This document shows, in pieces, positions 9,403 to 18,256 of a DNA stretch of 64,000 nucleotides. Every line of letters starts with the position of its first letter. Within the stretch, counting starts at the first letter, position 1. The notes below the pieces were generated by a model. That model did not search any database and had not been told where the DNA came from. It was given only the letters and a program-made list of their open reading frames with translations. The position numbers and the translations under genes are program-made. The stretch spans positions 1 through 64,000 of the forward strand of contig CAKQDU010000004.1 in the NCBI GenBank assembly GCA_934229625.1. The letters are read 5' to 3'. Source of the stretch: an uncultured Alphaproteobacteria bacterium (GTDB lineage: Bacteria; Pseudomonadota; Alphaproteobacteria; RF32; CAG-239).

Positions 9403-10367
9403 AGCTTTTCAATAAGTGCTGCTACCTCTGCCGCCGCGTTTAGGCTTTTTTGTGGTTTGAAATCAGCGGCATATTCAGAATCCAGCATGACCGCACAGCC
9501 CGTTTCACACAAAGAGCGCACAAAACGCATATGTTTATCGCTAAGCCAATTCTGCCCTGTAAACAGATAAATAGGTTTGCCTGTTCCCGTAGCCTCGCAA
9601 CACATAGACACGGAATCGCCTGTCACTATAATATTATCAGCGCAAGCTAAAAAACCGCTGTACGGATTATCCGAAGTATCACCCCACAAATAGTCAAACT
9701 GCGGAATATCTTTCAGCTGCTCCAAAATAATTTTTTCCGATTCGCTGCCGGTACGGCGTGAAGTTGTAATCAATAAAGAGCCTTTATCCTGCTGTTTAAA
9801 TTTTTTTACAGCCAAACCTAAAGACAAAGCGTTATCCTTTGAAAAAGGCTTTCCTTTAATAGCTCCGCCGATTATCAGCGCCGTAATCGGATGCGGCAAA
9901 TCTGCGAACTTTTCCGCCCATTTGTTTTTTGCGTCAGATAAATATTTTAGAGTCACACGATGCGGACACCCTATTATATAATGAATATTATCCGAATGTT
10001 CTTTATTTTTATCATGTTCCGGCACAACAACCAAATCAAAGTCCTTTAATCCGGTGTGTCCAGGATGCATAAGCTGAATCAATTTTGTCCGGAAATTTTG
10101 TTTTTTAATATAACGCGCAACCGGAACCGTACGGCGGCTGATTGACAGCACATAATCCGGCCACGGTTCTGTAATTTCTTTTTGACTTTCCTTATCCAAC
10201 CCCAGAAGAGTCCGACCTCTCAGCCAATTCGGCAAGCCGGACAGTTTGTTATATACAAGTTTTTTTTCAACAACTTCTATTCCGCTCGGCAACGCATCAA
10301 TCACGCCCTGCGCCTGTCCCACGCTTCCGCGGCGATTATCAAATAAAGCCCAAAGAATTTTTTTCAT
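9399..10367 (-). CDS. ELM1-family protein (mitochondrial fission ELM1-like)
   Basis: A 322-residue protein of the ELM1/GT-B-like family common in Alphaproteobacteria and plants. Recognisable segments are the N-terminal [15 protein letters not shown], the central [13 protein letters not shown], and the C-terminal [21 protein letters not shown], which resembles the nucleotide-sugar-binding part of GT-B glycosyltransferases. Biochemical function in bacteria is unclear. The start at 10367 avoids a doubtful two-codon extension. Its 3' end overlaps that of convergent yejB. Confidence 0.8.
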   Translation of the reverse strand: MKKILWALFDNRRGSVGQAQGVIDALPSGIEVVEKKLVYNKLSGLPNWLRGRTLLGLDKESQKEITEPWPDYVLSISRRTVPVARYIKKQNFRTKLIQLMHPGHTGLKDFDLVVVPEHDKNKEHSDNIHYIIGCPHRVTLKYLSDAKNKWAEKFADLPHPITALIIGGAIKGKPFSKDNALSLGLAVKKFKQQDKGSLLITTSRRTGSESEKIILEQLKDIPQFDYLWGDTSDNPYSGFLACADNIIVTGDSVSMCCEATGTGKPIYLFTGQNWLSDKHMRFVRSLCETGCAVMLDSEYAADFKPQKSLNAAAEVAALIEKL

Positions 10368-10447
10368 TGTCATTCCCGTTAAATTATCATATTGTGCATA
10401 CTATATGAAATATCTGAAAGATAGCAAGTTTTTTTTGAGGTGGCAAA

Positions 10448-10837
10448 ATGAAAGTGTTTTATTTTTTATTGGGGTTGGGATTGGGCATTGCCATATCTGC
10501 AAATGCGCAATTTTCCAAAAATATTGACAATACCGAGGCGGAAAACATGAAAAACGCACCTGTTCTAAAATACAGCCGCGCGGTCTTGCTTAATTCCGGA
10601 GATGATAAAGTTGCACGCAACATGCTTGTACTTCACGATGTCATAAACTTCAAAATGGGTGATGAAAAGCTGGCGAAAAATTTTGATAAAATAGAAAACA
10701 ATAAAACCTACAATAAAAAAATGGATAAAGCTTTTGCCAAATTGGATAACGGTAAATACCGCAACCAAAAAAATCAGCAGGTAATCAACATTTTAAACGA
10801 GGCCGGACAGAAGCTCTATAATCTGTTGGTAGATTAA
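10448..10837 (+). CDS. Small secreted helical protein
   Basis: Unrecognised 129-residue protein. Residues 1-20 form a signal peptide ending ANA. The mature part is rich in Lys, Asn and Asp and predicted helical, with no cysteine. The ATG follows TGAGGTGG at good spacing. It stands as a possible unit with the next lipoprotein gene, 70 bases on. Periplasmic location inferred. Confidence 0.6.
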   Translation: MKVFYFLLGLGLGIAISANAQFSKNIDNTEAENMKNAPVLKYSRAVLLNSGDDKVARNMLVLHDVINFKMGDEKLAKNFDKIENNKTYNKKMDKAFAKLDNGKYRNQKNQQVINILNEAGQKLYNLLVD

Positions 10838-10907
10838 CAATTACTTAATACCTTTAGCGTATAATTTTCTCAATTAGACGGCATAATTTGCCGTAAAGAG
10901 AGGAAAT

Positions 10908-11222
10908 ATGAAAAAAATTCTGCTACTCTGCCTGTTGGCGACTATATGTGTTTCATGTCAATCCAAAGTTGATGATGGTGGTGTTCCGGTCTACGCTTCG
11001 GATGCCGAGCGTTTTCGCCGCAATATTGCTACAAAAGCCATGGGTGAAAACTATGTTGTTTATGAATATGTTGATGTACGCATAGACGATGTGGCGACTT
11101 TGGCTTCGAGATATTGCTATGAAACCACCGATGGTAAAAAAGCATATCTGCGCGATATATATATGTATAAAAACCACAAAAGAAGAGCAACTTTTGACTG
11201 CGTTGACCTTGCAGCCGAATAG
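10908..11222 (+). CDS. Small lipoprotein
   Basis: Unrecognised 104-residue protein with a lipoprotein signal: hydrophobic stretch LLLCLLATICVS followed by Cys17, a plausible lipobox (ICVSC). The mature part carries two further cysteines (RYCYET and TFDCVD) that could form a disulfide. A strong ribosome binding site (AGAGGAAAT) precedes it. Likely anchored in the inner or outer membrane facing the periplasm; function unknown. Confidence 0.6.
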   Translation: MKKILLLCLLATICVSCQSKVDDGGVPVYASDAERFRRNIATKAMGENYVVYEYVDVRIDDVATLASRYCYETTDGKKAYLRDIYMYKNHKRRATFDCVDLAAE

Positions 11223-11261
11223 TTTTATCCCTATATAAAATCTTAGGGAGAATAATAAAAT

Positions 11262-12206
11262 ATGAGCAAAAATTTATATGATGTTTTAGGTGTCGGTAAA
11301 ACAGCCACAGAAGCTGAGATTAAATCGGCATACCGCAAACTGGCGCGTAAATACCATCCTGATTTGAACAAGGATGACAAAAATGCCGCGGATAAATTTA
11401 AAGAAATATCAAACGCTTATGACATTATAGGCAACGCTGAAAAACGCAAAAAATATGATAATAATGAAATTGATGAAGACGGCAAACCTACTGGCTTTGG
11501 AGCCGGATTCGGCGGCTCTGGTTCGGGTTTCGGCGGATATCAAAGTTACGGAGGCAACCCGTTCAGCGGTTTCAAAAGCGGCGGTTTCAACGGCGGAACT
11601 CAAGGAGGTTTTGATTTCTCCTCAATTTTCGGCGATGATATTTTTTCACAATTCGGCGGAACTCAAAGCGGCTTCAGACAACGCGCTACTCCTCAGCGCG
11701 GCTCGGATGTTTCCTACAATATGCGGGTAGATTTTTTAGACGCTGCCAACGGTGTTGAAAAACAAATAAACTTAAATGGTAAAAACATAAATGTAAAAAT
11801 TCCGGCCGGTATGCAAAGCGGTCAGACCATGCGACTGAAAGGTTTAGGTAATATCGGCTTAAACGGCGGTGAAAACGGTGATGTTTTAATAACCGTCAAT
11901 GTTAATGAGCATCCGTATTTCAAAGCTGACGGTCTGAATATTTTGCTAGATTTGCCGATATCAGTAAAAGAAGCCATCAGCGGCGCCAAAATTACTGTGC
12001 CTACACTAAATGGTAAAGTAGCTGTAACTGTTCCGGCATTTTCTTCCAGCGGAGAAAAACTGCGTCTTAAAGGTTTAGGCATAAAATCCAAATCCGGACA
12101 AGGCGATGAAATTATCAATCTGCAAATAATTTTACCAAAAGTAAAATCCGATAATTTAACTGAAGCTGCCGAAAAAATTGAAAACTACGCTGTTAGGAGC
12201 TTTTAA
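11262..12206 (+). CDS. DnaJ-like (CbpA-type) co-chaperone
   Basis: Hsp40 co-chaperone of the type without zinc finger. The J domain (about 1-70) has the HPD motif in KYHPDLN, which stimulates DnaK ATPase. A Gly/Phe-rich linker spans about 80-135, followed by the two C-terminal substrate-binding beta domains (from [19 protein letters not shown] on). The length of 314 residues matches CbpA/curved DNA-binding type proteins. No dnaK or grpE is adjacent. The last base of its stop is the first of the next ATG, so the next gene is translationally coupled. Confidence 0.88.
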   Translation: MSKNLYDVLGVGKTATEAEIKSAYRKLARKYHPDLNKDDKNAADKFKEISNAYDIIGNAEKRKKYDNNEIDEDGKPTGFGAGFGGSGSGFGGYQSYGGNPFSGFKSGGFNGGTQGGFDFSSIFGDDIFSQFGGTQSGFRQRATPQRGSDVSYNMRVDFLDAANGVEKQINLNGKNINVKIPAGMQSGQTMRLKGLGNIGLNGGENGDVLITVNVNEHPYFKADGLNILLDLPISVKEAISGAKITVPTLNGKVAVTVPAFSSSGEKLRLKGLGIKSKSGQGDEIINLQIILPKVKSDNLTEAAEKIENYAVRSF

Positions 12207-12769
12207 TGCTTTTGGAAAGCCTAAAACAATTTGATTGGATGAATGAACCGGCAAATGTTCGCTTTGATGAAAAAGGGATGAATGTTATTGCCAAATACCG
12301 CACTGATTTTTGGTGCTGCGCTCGCTATAATTTTCGCAAAGATGACGGTCATTTTTTCTTCAGCTATGTTTTAGGTGATTTCTGCTGCGATTTAAATTGG
12401 GAATTTAACAATGCCGGACTGTTTGACCAATGCGGCATTATGCTGCGTACAGATGTAAACAACTGGTTTAAATGCTCTATTATGTATGAAAAAGAAGACG
12501 CACCTCTCCTTGCCACTTCTTTGACCGTTGACGGATATTCTGATTTAGCTACTATTCCGCTGCCGGCCGGAGCAAAACGCGTGTGGTATCGTCTGAAAAA
12601 ATACAAAGGCTGTTATATTGCCAGCTATTCTTTAGACGGTACTGACTATATTCAATTGCGTAAATTTTATTTAGTCCACGAAGTTGACGATGTTAAGGTC
12701 GGCGCATATATCTGCTCTCCGCAAAAAGAAGATTTTGCCGCTATTCTGCATGAAATAAAGCTTTATTAG
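12206..12769 (+). CDS. DUF1349 domain protein
   Basis: A 187-residue protein that looks like the DUF1349 family: a lectin-like jelly-roll of beta strands with the motifs FFSYVLGDFCCDLNWEF, DQCGIMLRTDVNNWFKC and VWYRLKKYKGCYIASYS. Proteins of this family often bind or process carbohydrates, but no enzymatic function can be assigned. No signal peptide, so probably cytoplasmic. It overlaps the DnaJ-like gene by one base (TAATG), and converges on the pilin-like gene behind it. Confidence 0.7.
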   Translation: MLLESLKQFDWMNEPANVRFDEKGMNVIAKYRTDFWCCARYNFRKDDGHFFFSYVLGDFCCDLNWEFNNAGLFDQCGIMLRTDVNNWFKCSIMYEKEDAPLLATSLTVDGYSDLATIPLPAGAKRVWYRLKKYKGCYIASYSLDGTDYIQLRKFYLVHEVDDVKVGAYICSPQKEDFAAILHEIKLY

Positions 12770-12785
12770 TTTTCAGCACCGGCTT

Positions 12786-13649
12786 TTAATAAAACTGCAT
12801 TCCGATATTGCAAACTTCTTTGCTTTTTGTGCAAGAGTTGCAGACTGTATTTATCTCTGCAGGCGTTAAGTCTTTTATACATTTTCTGCCGCCGGAACAA
12901 ACTTTATCCCCATAATATCTAAGCCAATCAGAGCCGGTGCGAATAAAAAACGCAACGCCCAAAGCCTCATGCAGCGGCTGCACCAAGTCTTTAAACATGG
13001 CTTTGCATTTGCGGGCAGAAAATGATTCATTTCTTCTTTTTCCCGGTTCATAATACTCATCACTGCCGCCCAAAGTAAATTCAACTGCAACCATTCCATT
13101 TCTGGTATATGTGCCGACGCCGTCTCCTATGGAATTTTCAAAATTACACGGACTTACATGTTTCCAAGATTCCGGAACCAGATTAGCTGCTTCTACAAAC
13201 TGGCCAATGCACGTCAGGGCCGGATTTTGATTGCTCATTTTTGTAAGCTGTTCAGAATGTTCCATAAGTCCGGCCAGCAAATAACTAAATTCATTTACTA
13301 TTTTATCTATTTTCCACATTTCCATAGCTTTGGAATATCCGGCAATTCCTCCAACTGAGAGAACAGCAATGATAGCGAGAACGCCAAGCATTTCAATCAT
13401 TGACCGACCGACAGAGCAAACGTCATACTTGTCGCCACACCCTGCAGGCTGTGGCAGACGAGTATCCATGACTTTGTTGCCAATGGCAACGCATATTGAC
13501 ATTGCTTTAGCAATGACGTTATGGATTCTCCGCTGTGGTACTTCCAGCAGGGAGTACCGGCGAAGAATGACGCTGAAAGTGGCGGCGGAAAAACGTGGAA
13601 ACGCACCGCGTGCAAGCTTATTTTTAACATTTTCAAAATTCTTATACAT
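12786..13649 (-). CDS. Pilin-like protein with repeat-derived N-terminal extension (copy 2)
   Basis: Prepilin-like protein of the family described in the summary. The prepilin site is in VGRSMIEMLGVLAIIAVLS, followed by GYSKAMEMWK and a globular domain ending GGRKCIKDLTPAEINTVCNSC and EVCNIGMQFY. The ATG at 13649 has CGGAG at proper spacing. The leader before the prepilin site is about 88 residues, far longer than the 6 to 14 of copies 3, 4 and 6. The extra part is encoded by a run of palindromes (13422-13558) read in frame. The gene is preceded by a structured leader RNA with a terminator (13684-13883). Surface location inferred; no function known. Confidence 0.72.
   Translation of the reverse strand: MYKNFENVKNKLARGAFPRFSAATFSVILRRYSLLEVPQRRIHNVIAKAMSICVAIGNKVMDTRLPQPAGCGDKYDVCSVGRSMIEMLGVLAIIAVLSVGGIAGYSKAMEMWKIDKIVNEFSYLLAGLMEHSEQLTKMSNQNPALTCIGQFVEAANLVPESWKHVSPCNFENSIGDGVGTYTRNGMVAVEFTLGGSDEYYEPGKRRNESFSARKCKAMFKDLVQPLHEALGVAFFIRTGSDWLRYYGDKVCSGGRKCIKDLTPAEINTVCNSCTKSKEVCNIGMQFY
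13422..13558. repeat. Cluster of palindromic repeats inserted in pilin copy 2
   Basis: Four inverted repeats in a row. 13422-13472 is bounded by GTCAT and ATGAC with inner arms GCCACA and TGTGGC around CCTGCAGG. 13478-13492 is GTTGCCAATGGCAAC. 13500-13517 has arms CATTGCT and AGCAATG. 13537-13558 has arms GGTACT and AGTACC. All are read in frame and supply most of the unusual N-terminal extension. They resemble REP or Rickettsia-type palindromic elements. Confidence 0.65.
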
Positions 13650-13683
13650 ATTTCTAACTCCGTTTATTTTGTTACATAAAAAC

Positions 13684-13883
13684 AAAACCCGCCGTGATAA
13701 AAGCGGGCGGATGTTAGCAAACCGTATATATGCAAACGGCTCGGCCTATTCAGCGCATAGCCATATTCAGCCGACATCCGTCCAACGGAAATCGGCATAA
13801 CAAAATTTAAGTCGTTTATGCATGACGACTGCATATATAAAGGGTTGCTACGCCCTAGATAAGCTATCGCTTATCTGGAAATT
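13684..13883 (-). promoter_or_regulatory. Structured 5' leader RNA with terminator, pilin copy 2
   Basis: Type I leader. Long-range helices: TTGCTA (13845-13850) with TAGCAA (13715-13720), and TGCATATATA (13830-13839) with TATATATGCA (13725-13734). Inner hairpins: GTCGT/ACGAC (13811-13829) and GCCGA/TCGGC with TCCG/CGGA (13770-13796). A terminator CCCGC/GCGGG (13688-13707) with a U-rich tail sits before the ribosome binding site. CATCCG in front of it can pair with CGGATG of the last hairpin, giving an alternative fold. Confidence 0.7.
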
Positions 13884-13912
13884 ATTTTAAGAGAAGATTG
13901 TTTGAAAGTAAA
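13884..13912 (-). promoter_or_regulatory. Promoter of pilin copy 2 leader
   Basis: On the minus strand TTTACT (13907-13912) as -35 and TAAAAT (13884-13889) as -10, spaced 17. The -35 lies in CTTTACTTT, which recurs at the same place before the leaders of copies 3 and 6. Confidence 0.6.
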
Positions 13913-13931
13913 GACAATTTAATAAGTACAA

Positions 13932-13971
13932 CAAAAAAAATACTTGGCCATAAGCTTTAACCAAGTATTTT
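13932..13971 (-). terminator. Terminator after small lipoprotein gene
   Basis: Perfect 11-bp stem, AAAATACTTGG with CCAAGTATTTT (13937-13947 and 13961-13971), followed on the minus strand by a U-run. It ends the transcript from the lipoprotein gene and isolates the pilin promoter behind it. Confidence 0.75.
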
Positions 13972-13988
13972 GCAAATAATAAAAAATT

Positions 13989-14162
13989 TTATCCCCACGG
14001 AATATTGTTTACGCAACGGTTAGGGTTTTTATCACAATACTCCTGATTATTATTATATTCGTATAACCGCTTGCGCTCTTTACTGATATCTCCGGCAACA
14101 TATCCGCTGCAAGCAGATAAAGCGGCGGCCAAAACTAAACATAAACATATAATTTTAGTCAT
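13989..14162 (-). CDS. Small lipoprotein, 57 residues
   Basis: Short gene starting with GGGAGA at good spacing before ATG. The product begins MTKIICLCLVLAAALSAC: a lipoprotein signal with lipobox LSAC, Cys18 being the lipidated residue. The mature part of 40 residues is polar with two cysteines (EYCDKNPNRCVNNIPWG) near the end. It lies 12 bases after the membrane-protein gene upstream and is followed by a strong terminator, so it is the last gene of that operon. Function unknown. Confidence 0.65.
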   Translation of the reverse strand: MTKIICLCLVLAAALSACSGYVAGDISKERKRLYEYNNNQEYCDKNPNRCVNNIPWG

Positions 14163-14174
14163 ATAAGCTCTCCC

Positions 14175-14570
14175 TTATATAATGGATTTAAGGCTCAAAA
14201 ATCCCAGACAAATAATAGCTAATTTAGCGCACATTGCCCAAAATTTTGCCCCCTCGTAACACTCACATGATTTCCATAAACCACGAATTAAAATAATAAA
14301 ATAACTAATAAACAATGCGCTCAGCAGCAAATGCGGCACAAAGGCTGAAATACGCCCAGAACTTGTCATCAAACCCAGAAAATTATTCAAAATAAACAAA
14401 ATAACGCTGCGAGAACAAGCCCTGCCATACATACAAGTCATACGCAGAGCGCTGCTGTGGGTTATATGTGTGGCAATTGTAAAAAACAGCATTCCCATAA
14501 GCCCGAACAGCCAAAACGTAACTTTTAGAGAATATTCTCCAGCGCCCAGTTTTTTCAGCATATTCCACAT
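14175..14570 (-). CDS. Small multi-pass membrane protein
   Basis: Unrecognised 131-residue protein with about four hydrophobic segments (near residues 17-35, 55-70, 78-96 and 108-128). Six cysteines are scattered through it. AAGGA precedes the start. It follows the metallopeptidase gene by 14 bases and precedes a small lipoprotein by 12, so it belongs to that minus-strand operon. Inner-membrane location inferred. Confidence 0.5.
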   Translation of the reverse strand: MWNMLKKLGAGEYSLKVTFWLFGLMGMLFFTIATHITHSSALRMTCMYGRACSRSVILFILNNFLGLMTSSGRISAFVPHLLLSALFISYFIILIRGLWKSCECYEGAKFWAMCAKLAIICLGFLSLKSII

Positions 14571-14584
14571 TTTATTTTTATTCC

Positions 14585-16300
14585 TTAAAAGTGTGTTACC
14601 AATTCAATATATGGTTTAACTCCTAATTTTAGTTTAAAATCAGAAATATATTGCGATAATTCGCTCCATTCTCCCCATTTTTCAACATACTCTTTAGCAT
14701 ATTCCGACGACTTTGACAACTGAACATTTATAATATCCTCAAGCATTACTCGACAAACCTGCGGCATTTTTTCAAAATTTATATGAAGTTTTTTATTCTC
14801 ATCAAAATAAATTGCCTTGTGTGCTGTTAAATAATTGTACTCAATTAAATCAGCAACCCGATGAGCTTCGCCGCTTGCCGGATAAGCGGTCATCAAATGG
14901 CGTTTAATAACCCAGGTGGCATATATTTTTTTCAGCTGTTCGGCATTGATTATTCCGGCTTTGACATATTCAGGCATCATAGCGGCCGAAATCAAATTGG
15001 CTTTATGTTCTTCTATAATATGCTGATAAACACCCAATGCGGTTTGATAAGAGCTATCAGGGCCTAAAGAATGTCCGTTTTCATGTCCTATCGTAAACAA
15101 ATGGTCCGCTTCTTCTTCATAATATCTGTGTAGCTCCGGACTTACCAGTCCATCCAAAATCTGCTGTGTTTTTTCTTTGTCGCCGCTTTGGCGCACCTGA
15201 CGATGATAAACATTGCGTCGTCCTCCGCCATGCGCAAGCGACGGCTTGTCATTATTTGGAAGATTTTGCGCTAACGTAATACCGCCGCGGCACATAGCAT
15301 AATCACCGCTGAGCATTGTTAAATCAACATCTACCATTGTTTGTTTAAGTCCGGAATCGCCGCCGATATTTTGAACATAGCAATCAGCTTTCGGCATCAG
15401 CCCGGCTAATTTTAGCATTTCATCCTTAAATTCCAACAACAGTTTTGTACCACTTTTGTTGACTATTCCCACCCTGACACCGAGCATATCCTTAGGAACC
15501 GGAGCAATATTAAGCTTAGCCAACCGTTCTGTCAGTTGTTTATTAGCAAAAATTGTCGGGGTTAATTTATCTTCATAGTTTTCACGGCTGATAGTAAATT
15601 CCAAAGGAGAATCCTGCATACGCGCCCAATGCTTATCAGCCAAAATATCCATTTCTTCATTATTCTGCAACAGCGCCTGCGCCTGCCAACCCAAAAAATC
15701 CTTAAATAAATCATCTGTCGCAAAATGAGCAGCACATTCCAGCTCATTGGCAATTTCTGAAAACTCTTCTGCAAAATATTCAGTATAATCAATGGCTTTC
15801 AAAAAATCTCCGTTTCGGCGAACCATTGTGCGAGCGCTTAAAATTTTTTTAACCTCGTCTTTGTGTCCGGCATCCAGCATGGCGTTAATAATTTTTGCCA
15901 ATTCTTCGGCACTCAAATTTGCCGGATAAAAATTACAGCCGTCTTGCATTTTTATACCTTCAAAAATTTCTATCGGCTCTTTGTCTATACCATTAAAACC
16001 GGCAACTCCGTTTAAAGAATTAAAAAGTTTTAAGGCTTGTGCGGCTTGTTCATTTTCATCTGCAGCGGCTTCTAAAGCTTGTTTCTGAATTAAATTCAGC
16101 GGATTATCCATTTCCAAAGCCACATCATTCATAATGTGCGCGGCATTCGCCAAATATCCCAAAGCTTTTTTATCACCATCGGGCAAAGCCGAATAAACCG
16201 GATTATTTTGGTCTATAAGTTCAATTTTACGAGTTTGTTTTTCAATTTTTTCCGCCAATTCTTCGGCTGAATATTTCAGTTTGAAACCGTTAATCTCCAT
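14585..16300 (-). CDS. Zinc metallopeptidase, M49 (dipeptidyl peptidase III)-like
   Basis: A 571-residue soluble protein. The motif IGHENGHSLGP provides HExxH-type zinc ligands and the later EEHKANLISAAM provides a second glutamate; this pair at this spacing (about 55 residues) recalls the M49 family, where the helix is HEXXXH and the second motif EECRAE. The N-terminal two thirds is helical. No signal peptide, so probably a cytoplasmic peptidase. Assignment rests on these motifs and the overall layout. It overlaps the upstream gene by 11 bases, in a minus-strand operon running from serS. Confidence 0.6.
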   Translation of the reverse strand: MEINGFKLKYSAEELAEKIEKQTRKIELIDQNNPVYSALPDGDKKALGYLANAAHIMNDVALEMDNPLNLIQKQALEAAADENEQAAQALKLFNSLNGVAGFNGIDKEPIEIFEGIKMQDGCNFYPANLSAEELAKIINAMLDAGHKDEVKKILSARTMVRRNGDFLKAIDYTEYFAEEFSEIANELECAAHFATDDLFKDFLGWQAQALLQNNEEMDILADKHWARMQDSPLEFTISRENYEDKLTPTIFANKQLTERLAKLNIAPVPKDMLGVRVGIVNKSGTKLLLEFKDEMLKLAGLMPKADCYVQNIGGDSGLKQTMVDVDLTMLSGDYAMCRGGITLAQNLPNNDKPSLAHGGGRRNVYHRQVRQSGDKEKTQQILDGLVSPELHRYYEEEADHLFTIGHENGHSLGPDSSYQTALGVYQHIIEEHKANLISAAMMPEYVKAGIINAEQLKKIYATWVIKRHLMTAYPASGEAHRVADLIEYNYLTAHKAIYFDENKKLHINFEKMPQVCRVMLEDIINVQLSKSSEYAKEYVEKWGEWSELSQYISDFKLKLGVKPYIELVTHF

Positions 16301-17585
16301 AATTCATCTCCACCGTTTTAAATCTGTAATAATCAATTTTTTCATCAGCAATTTCATCTGGTATACCGGCCTTATCCCGCACGGCTTTTGCCAAATCCTC
16401 AGGATTATCAGGTCTGTCATCAGCAACAATCAGAGCCGAATGATTTTTATACTCGACATAGATTCCGTCATCCTCATCCAAATAGCTCATAAGCATAGTA
16501 TCTTTTTCTTGATACACTTTTTCTAAATCCGTCAGCAAATAAATCTTAAAAAATTTAGATTTTGCAGCCAACCCTTGTGAAACCAAAGACTTTATGGCAT
16601 CCGACAATAAATAAGCAATTCCGGAATTTTCCTGCATTTCCATTTTTTCAAAAATTTCCAGATAATTTTCATCATAAGCTTTCAAAACCAGGCGTCCTCG
16701 GTCATATAAACGATAGTTTTCTTCAGAGCGTGTCGGCATAACAGCATCATCTAAATTTTGCGATATCTGCAACAGGTTCAGCTCAAAATAATTTTGCAGC
16801 ACATGCCAATAGTGATGTTTATAACGTTTTAAGTTACGTTTTTGTTTAGCCAACAAAGGTTCTGCTTTCATTGTTTCCAACGGATACAAAGTTTCATAAT
16901 CCTTATCCAACGCTTTTGCCAACTGTGTATCAATAATATCAAAAACATTTATCTGATAATGATGTTGCTGTGCAAAGAAAACCGCTTCTCCGGTTAAAAA
17001 ATCGCTGTCTTTGTCATTTAATCCTTTATCCAAGTCAGCTAAAAATACCACCAGATTTTGCTGTTCGTTCAAATAAGCTTCAACGTTTTTCTCCCCATTC
17101 AGAATTTGCTCAGAAATCGGCGTTTCCTGCACATTTTGCGCCCCCATAATATGCAGCAGCATTTTTTTATGCAATTTAATATCATTCTGCGTATCTTTAT
17201 CATAAACTAACAAAACTTTGTCAATCTTGTTATTATGATTTATTTCTTCATAAAGCTTTTCAACAACTTCTTTGCTGTAGGTAGATAATTTTTTAGGAAC
17301 TATCACCATTTTAATATTTTGTTTTTTATAGTTTCCGCTATGATTAAAATATGTATAAATATCTGTTTTACTATTATTTTTTCCGGCATAAAAAATAGCG
17401 GTAATCACCGGATTTATAAGTTTGTCATCATCCTTTATCAAACCATAATCAATAGCTTTTTCATGATTGGAGAAATTATTATCTTTTAAGCGGATAACAT
17501 TTGCCCAGATTATCAATCCTAAAACTACCAGCAGTAAACTTCTTTTTATCCAAACTCCGATTAGATATTTTATTTTTCGGTGCAT
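16290..17585 (-). CDS. Membrane-anchored protein, possible AMMECR1-like C-terminus
   Basis: A 431-residue protein with one N-terminal membrane anchor (about residues 14-30) and a large exported domain. The middle includes DIYTYFNHSGNYKKQNIKMV and an alpha/beta region. The C-terminal part (YLDEDDGIYVEYKNHSALIV, then AVRDKAGIPDEI and YYRFKTVE) weakly resembles the end of AMMECR1-type domains, but that is a guess. The start overlaps the HAD gene by 16 bases. Function unknown. Confidence 0.5.
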   Translation of the reverse strand: MHRKIKYLIGVWIKRSLLLVVLGLIIWANVIRLKDNNFSNHEKAIDYGLIKDDDKLINPVITAIFYAGKNNSKTDIYTYFNHSGNYKKQNIKMVIVPKKLSTYSKEVVEKLYEEINHNNKIDKVLLVYDKDTQNDIKLHKKMLLHIMGAQNVQETPISEQILNGEKNVEAYLNEQQNLVVFLADLDKGLNDKDSDFLTGEAVFFAQQHHYQINVFDIIDTQLAKALDKDYETLYPLETMKAEPLLAKQKRNLKRYKHHYWHVLQNYFELNLLQISQNLDDAVMPTRSEENYRLYDRGRLVLKAYDENYLEIFEKMEMQENSGIAYLLSDAIKSLVSQGLAAKSKFFKIYLLTDLEKVYQEKDTMLMSYLDEDDGIYVEYKNHSALIVADDRPDNPEDLAKAVRDKAGIPDEIADEKIDYYRFKTVEMNYGD

Positions 17586-18256
17586 TTATTCTGCTCCATA
17601 ATTTCATGATACAGCTGTATGAAATCATTCATAAATAAAATATTTTTATCCGTATCGTCATTTTCACCGCCCCAAATCGGCTTTCCGATACGAATAGCTC
17701 TAGCTCCGGCGGCCAAAGCGCATTCACTGTCCATCGGGCTATCTCCGGTCATCCATACGGTTTCCGATGATATTTTTGTTACATATCCTCTCACTCCAAA
17801 CCTGAGCTGTTCGGCATCAGGTTTATCTTTTAGCGCCTCATGCCCGCAAACAACTCTGTCAAACAAAGCAGAATCATATAAAAAAGATTTTTCAAATTCA
17901 AACAATTCGCGGTCTTTGTTAGAAACAATAACAATTTTTATTCCGTTATTTTTCAAAAAATCCAAAACTTCTTTAGCCTTACTCGGCGCAGAAATCATGT
18001 TTTTGACATTTTCTTTATAAATAAGAGTATATTTTTCATAGGCTTCTTCAGCTTTGTCCCCGAAAATAAGCGGAAAATTGTCCTTAAAAGAAAGGCGGCG
18101 ATTACGTTTTTTCTGTATAATATCCCATTGCGGCAAATTATATAGCGGCAATATTTTATTTATGGCAAACACCAAAGTTCCCCGGCTGTTTGCCAAAGTA
18201 TTATCCCAATCAAACGCTGCAACCTGCAGATTTTTTATAGACAATTTATTTTGCAC
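17570..18256 (-). CDS. HAD-family hydrolase (phosphoglycolate phosphatase-like)
   Basis: A 228-residue haloacid dehalogenase-type phosphatase. Motif I is FDWDNTLANS with the two catalytic aspartates, motif II is IVIVSNKD, the lysine of motif III is probably in HEALKDKPDAEQL, and motif IV is WMTGDSPMDSECALAAG. A helical cap domain lies between motifs I and II, as in subfamily IA. Substrate unknown; small phosphometabolites are usual. It overlaps both neighbours (22 and 16 bases), showing tight translational coupling in the serS-led operon. Confidence 0.82.
   Translation of the reverse strand: MQNKLSIKNLQVAAFDWDNTLANSRGTLVFAINKILPLYNLPQWDIIQKKRNRRLSFKDNFPLIFGDKAEEAYEKYTLIYKENVKNMISAPSKAKEVLDFLKNNGIKIVIVSNKDRELFEFEKSFLYDSALFDRVVCGHEALKDKPDAEQLRFGVRGYVTKISSETVWMTGDSPMDSECALAAGARAIRIGKPIWGGENDDTDKNILFMNDFIQLYHEIMEQNKCTEK

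Noticed and set aside
13330..13800. 156-codon plus-strand frame
   Set aside because: Antisense shadow of pilin copy 2 and its repeat cluster and leader.
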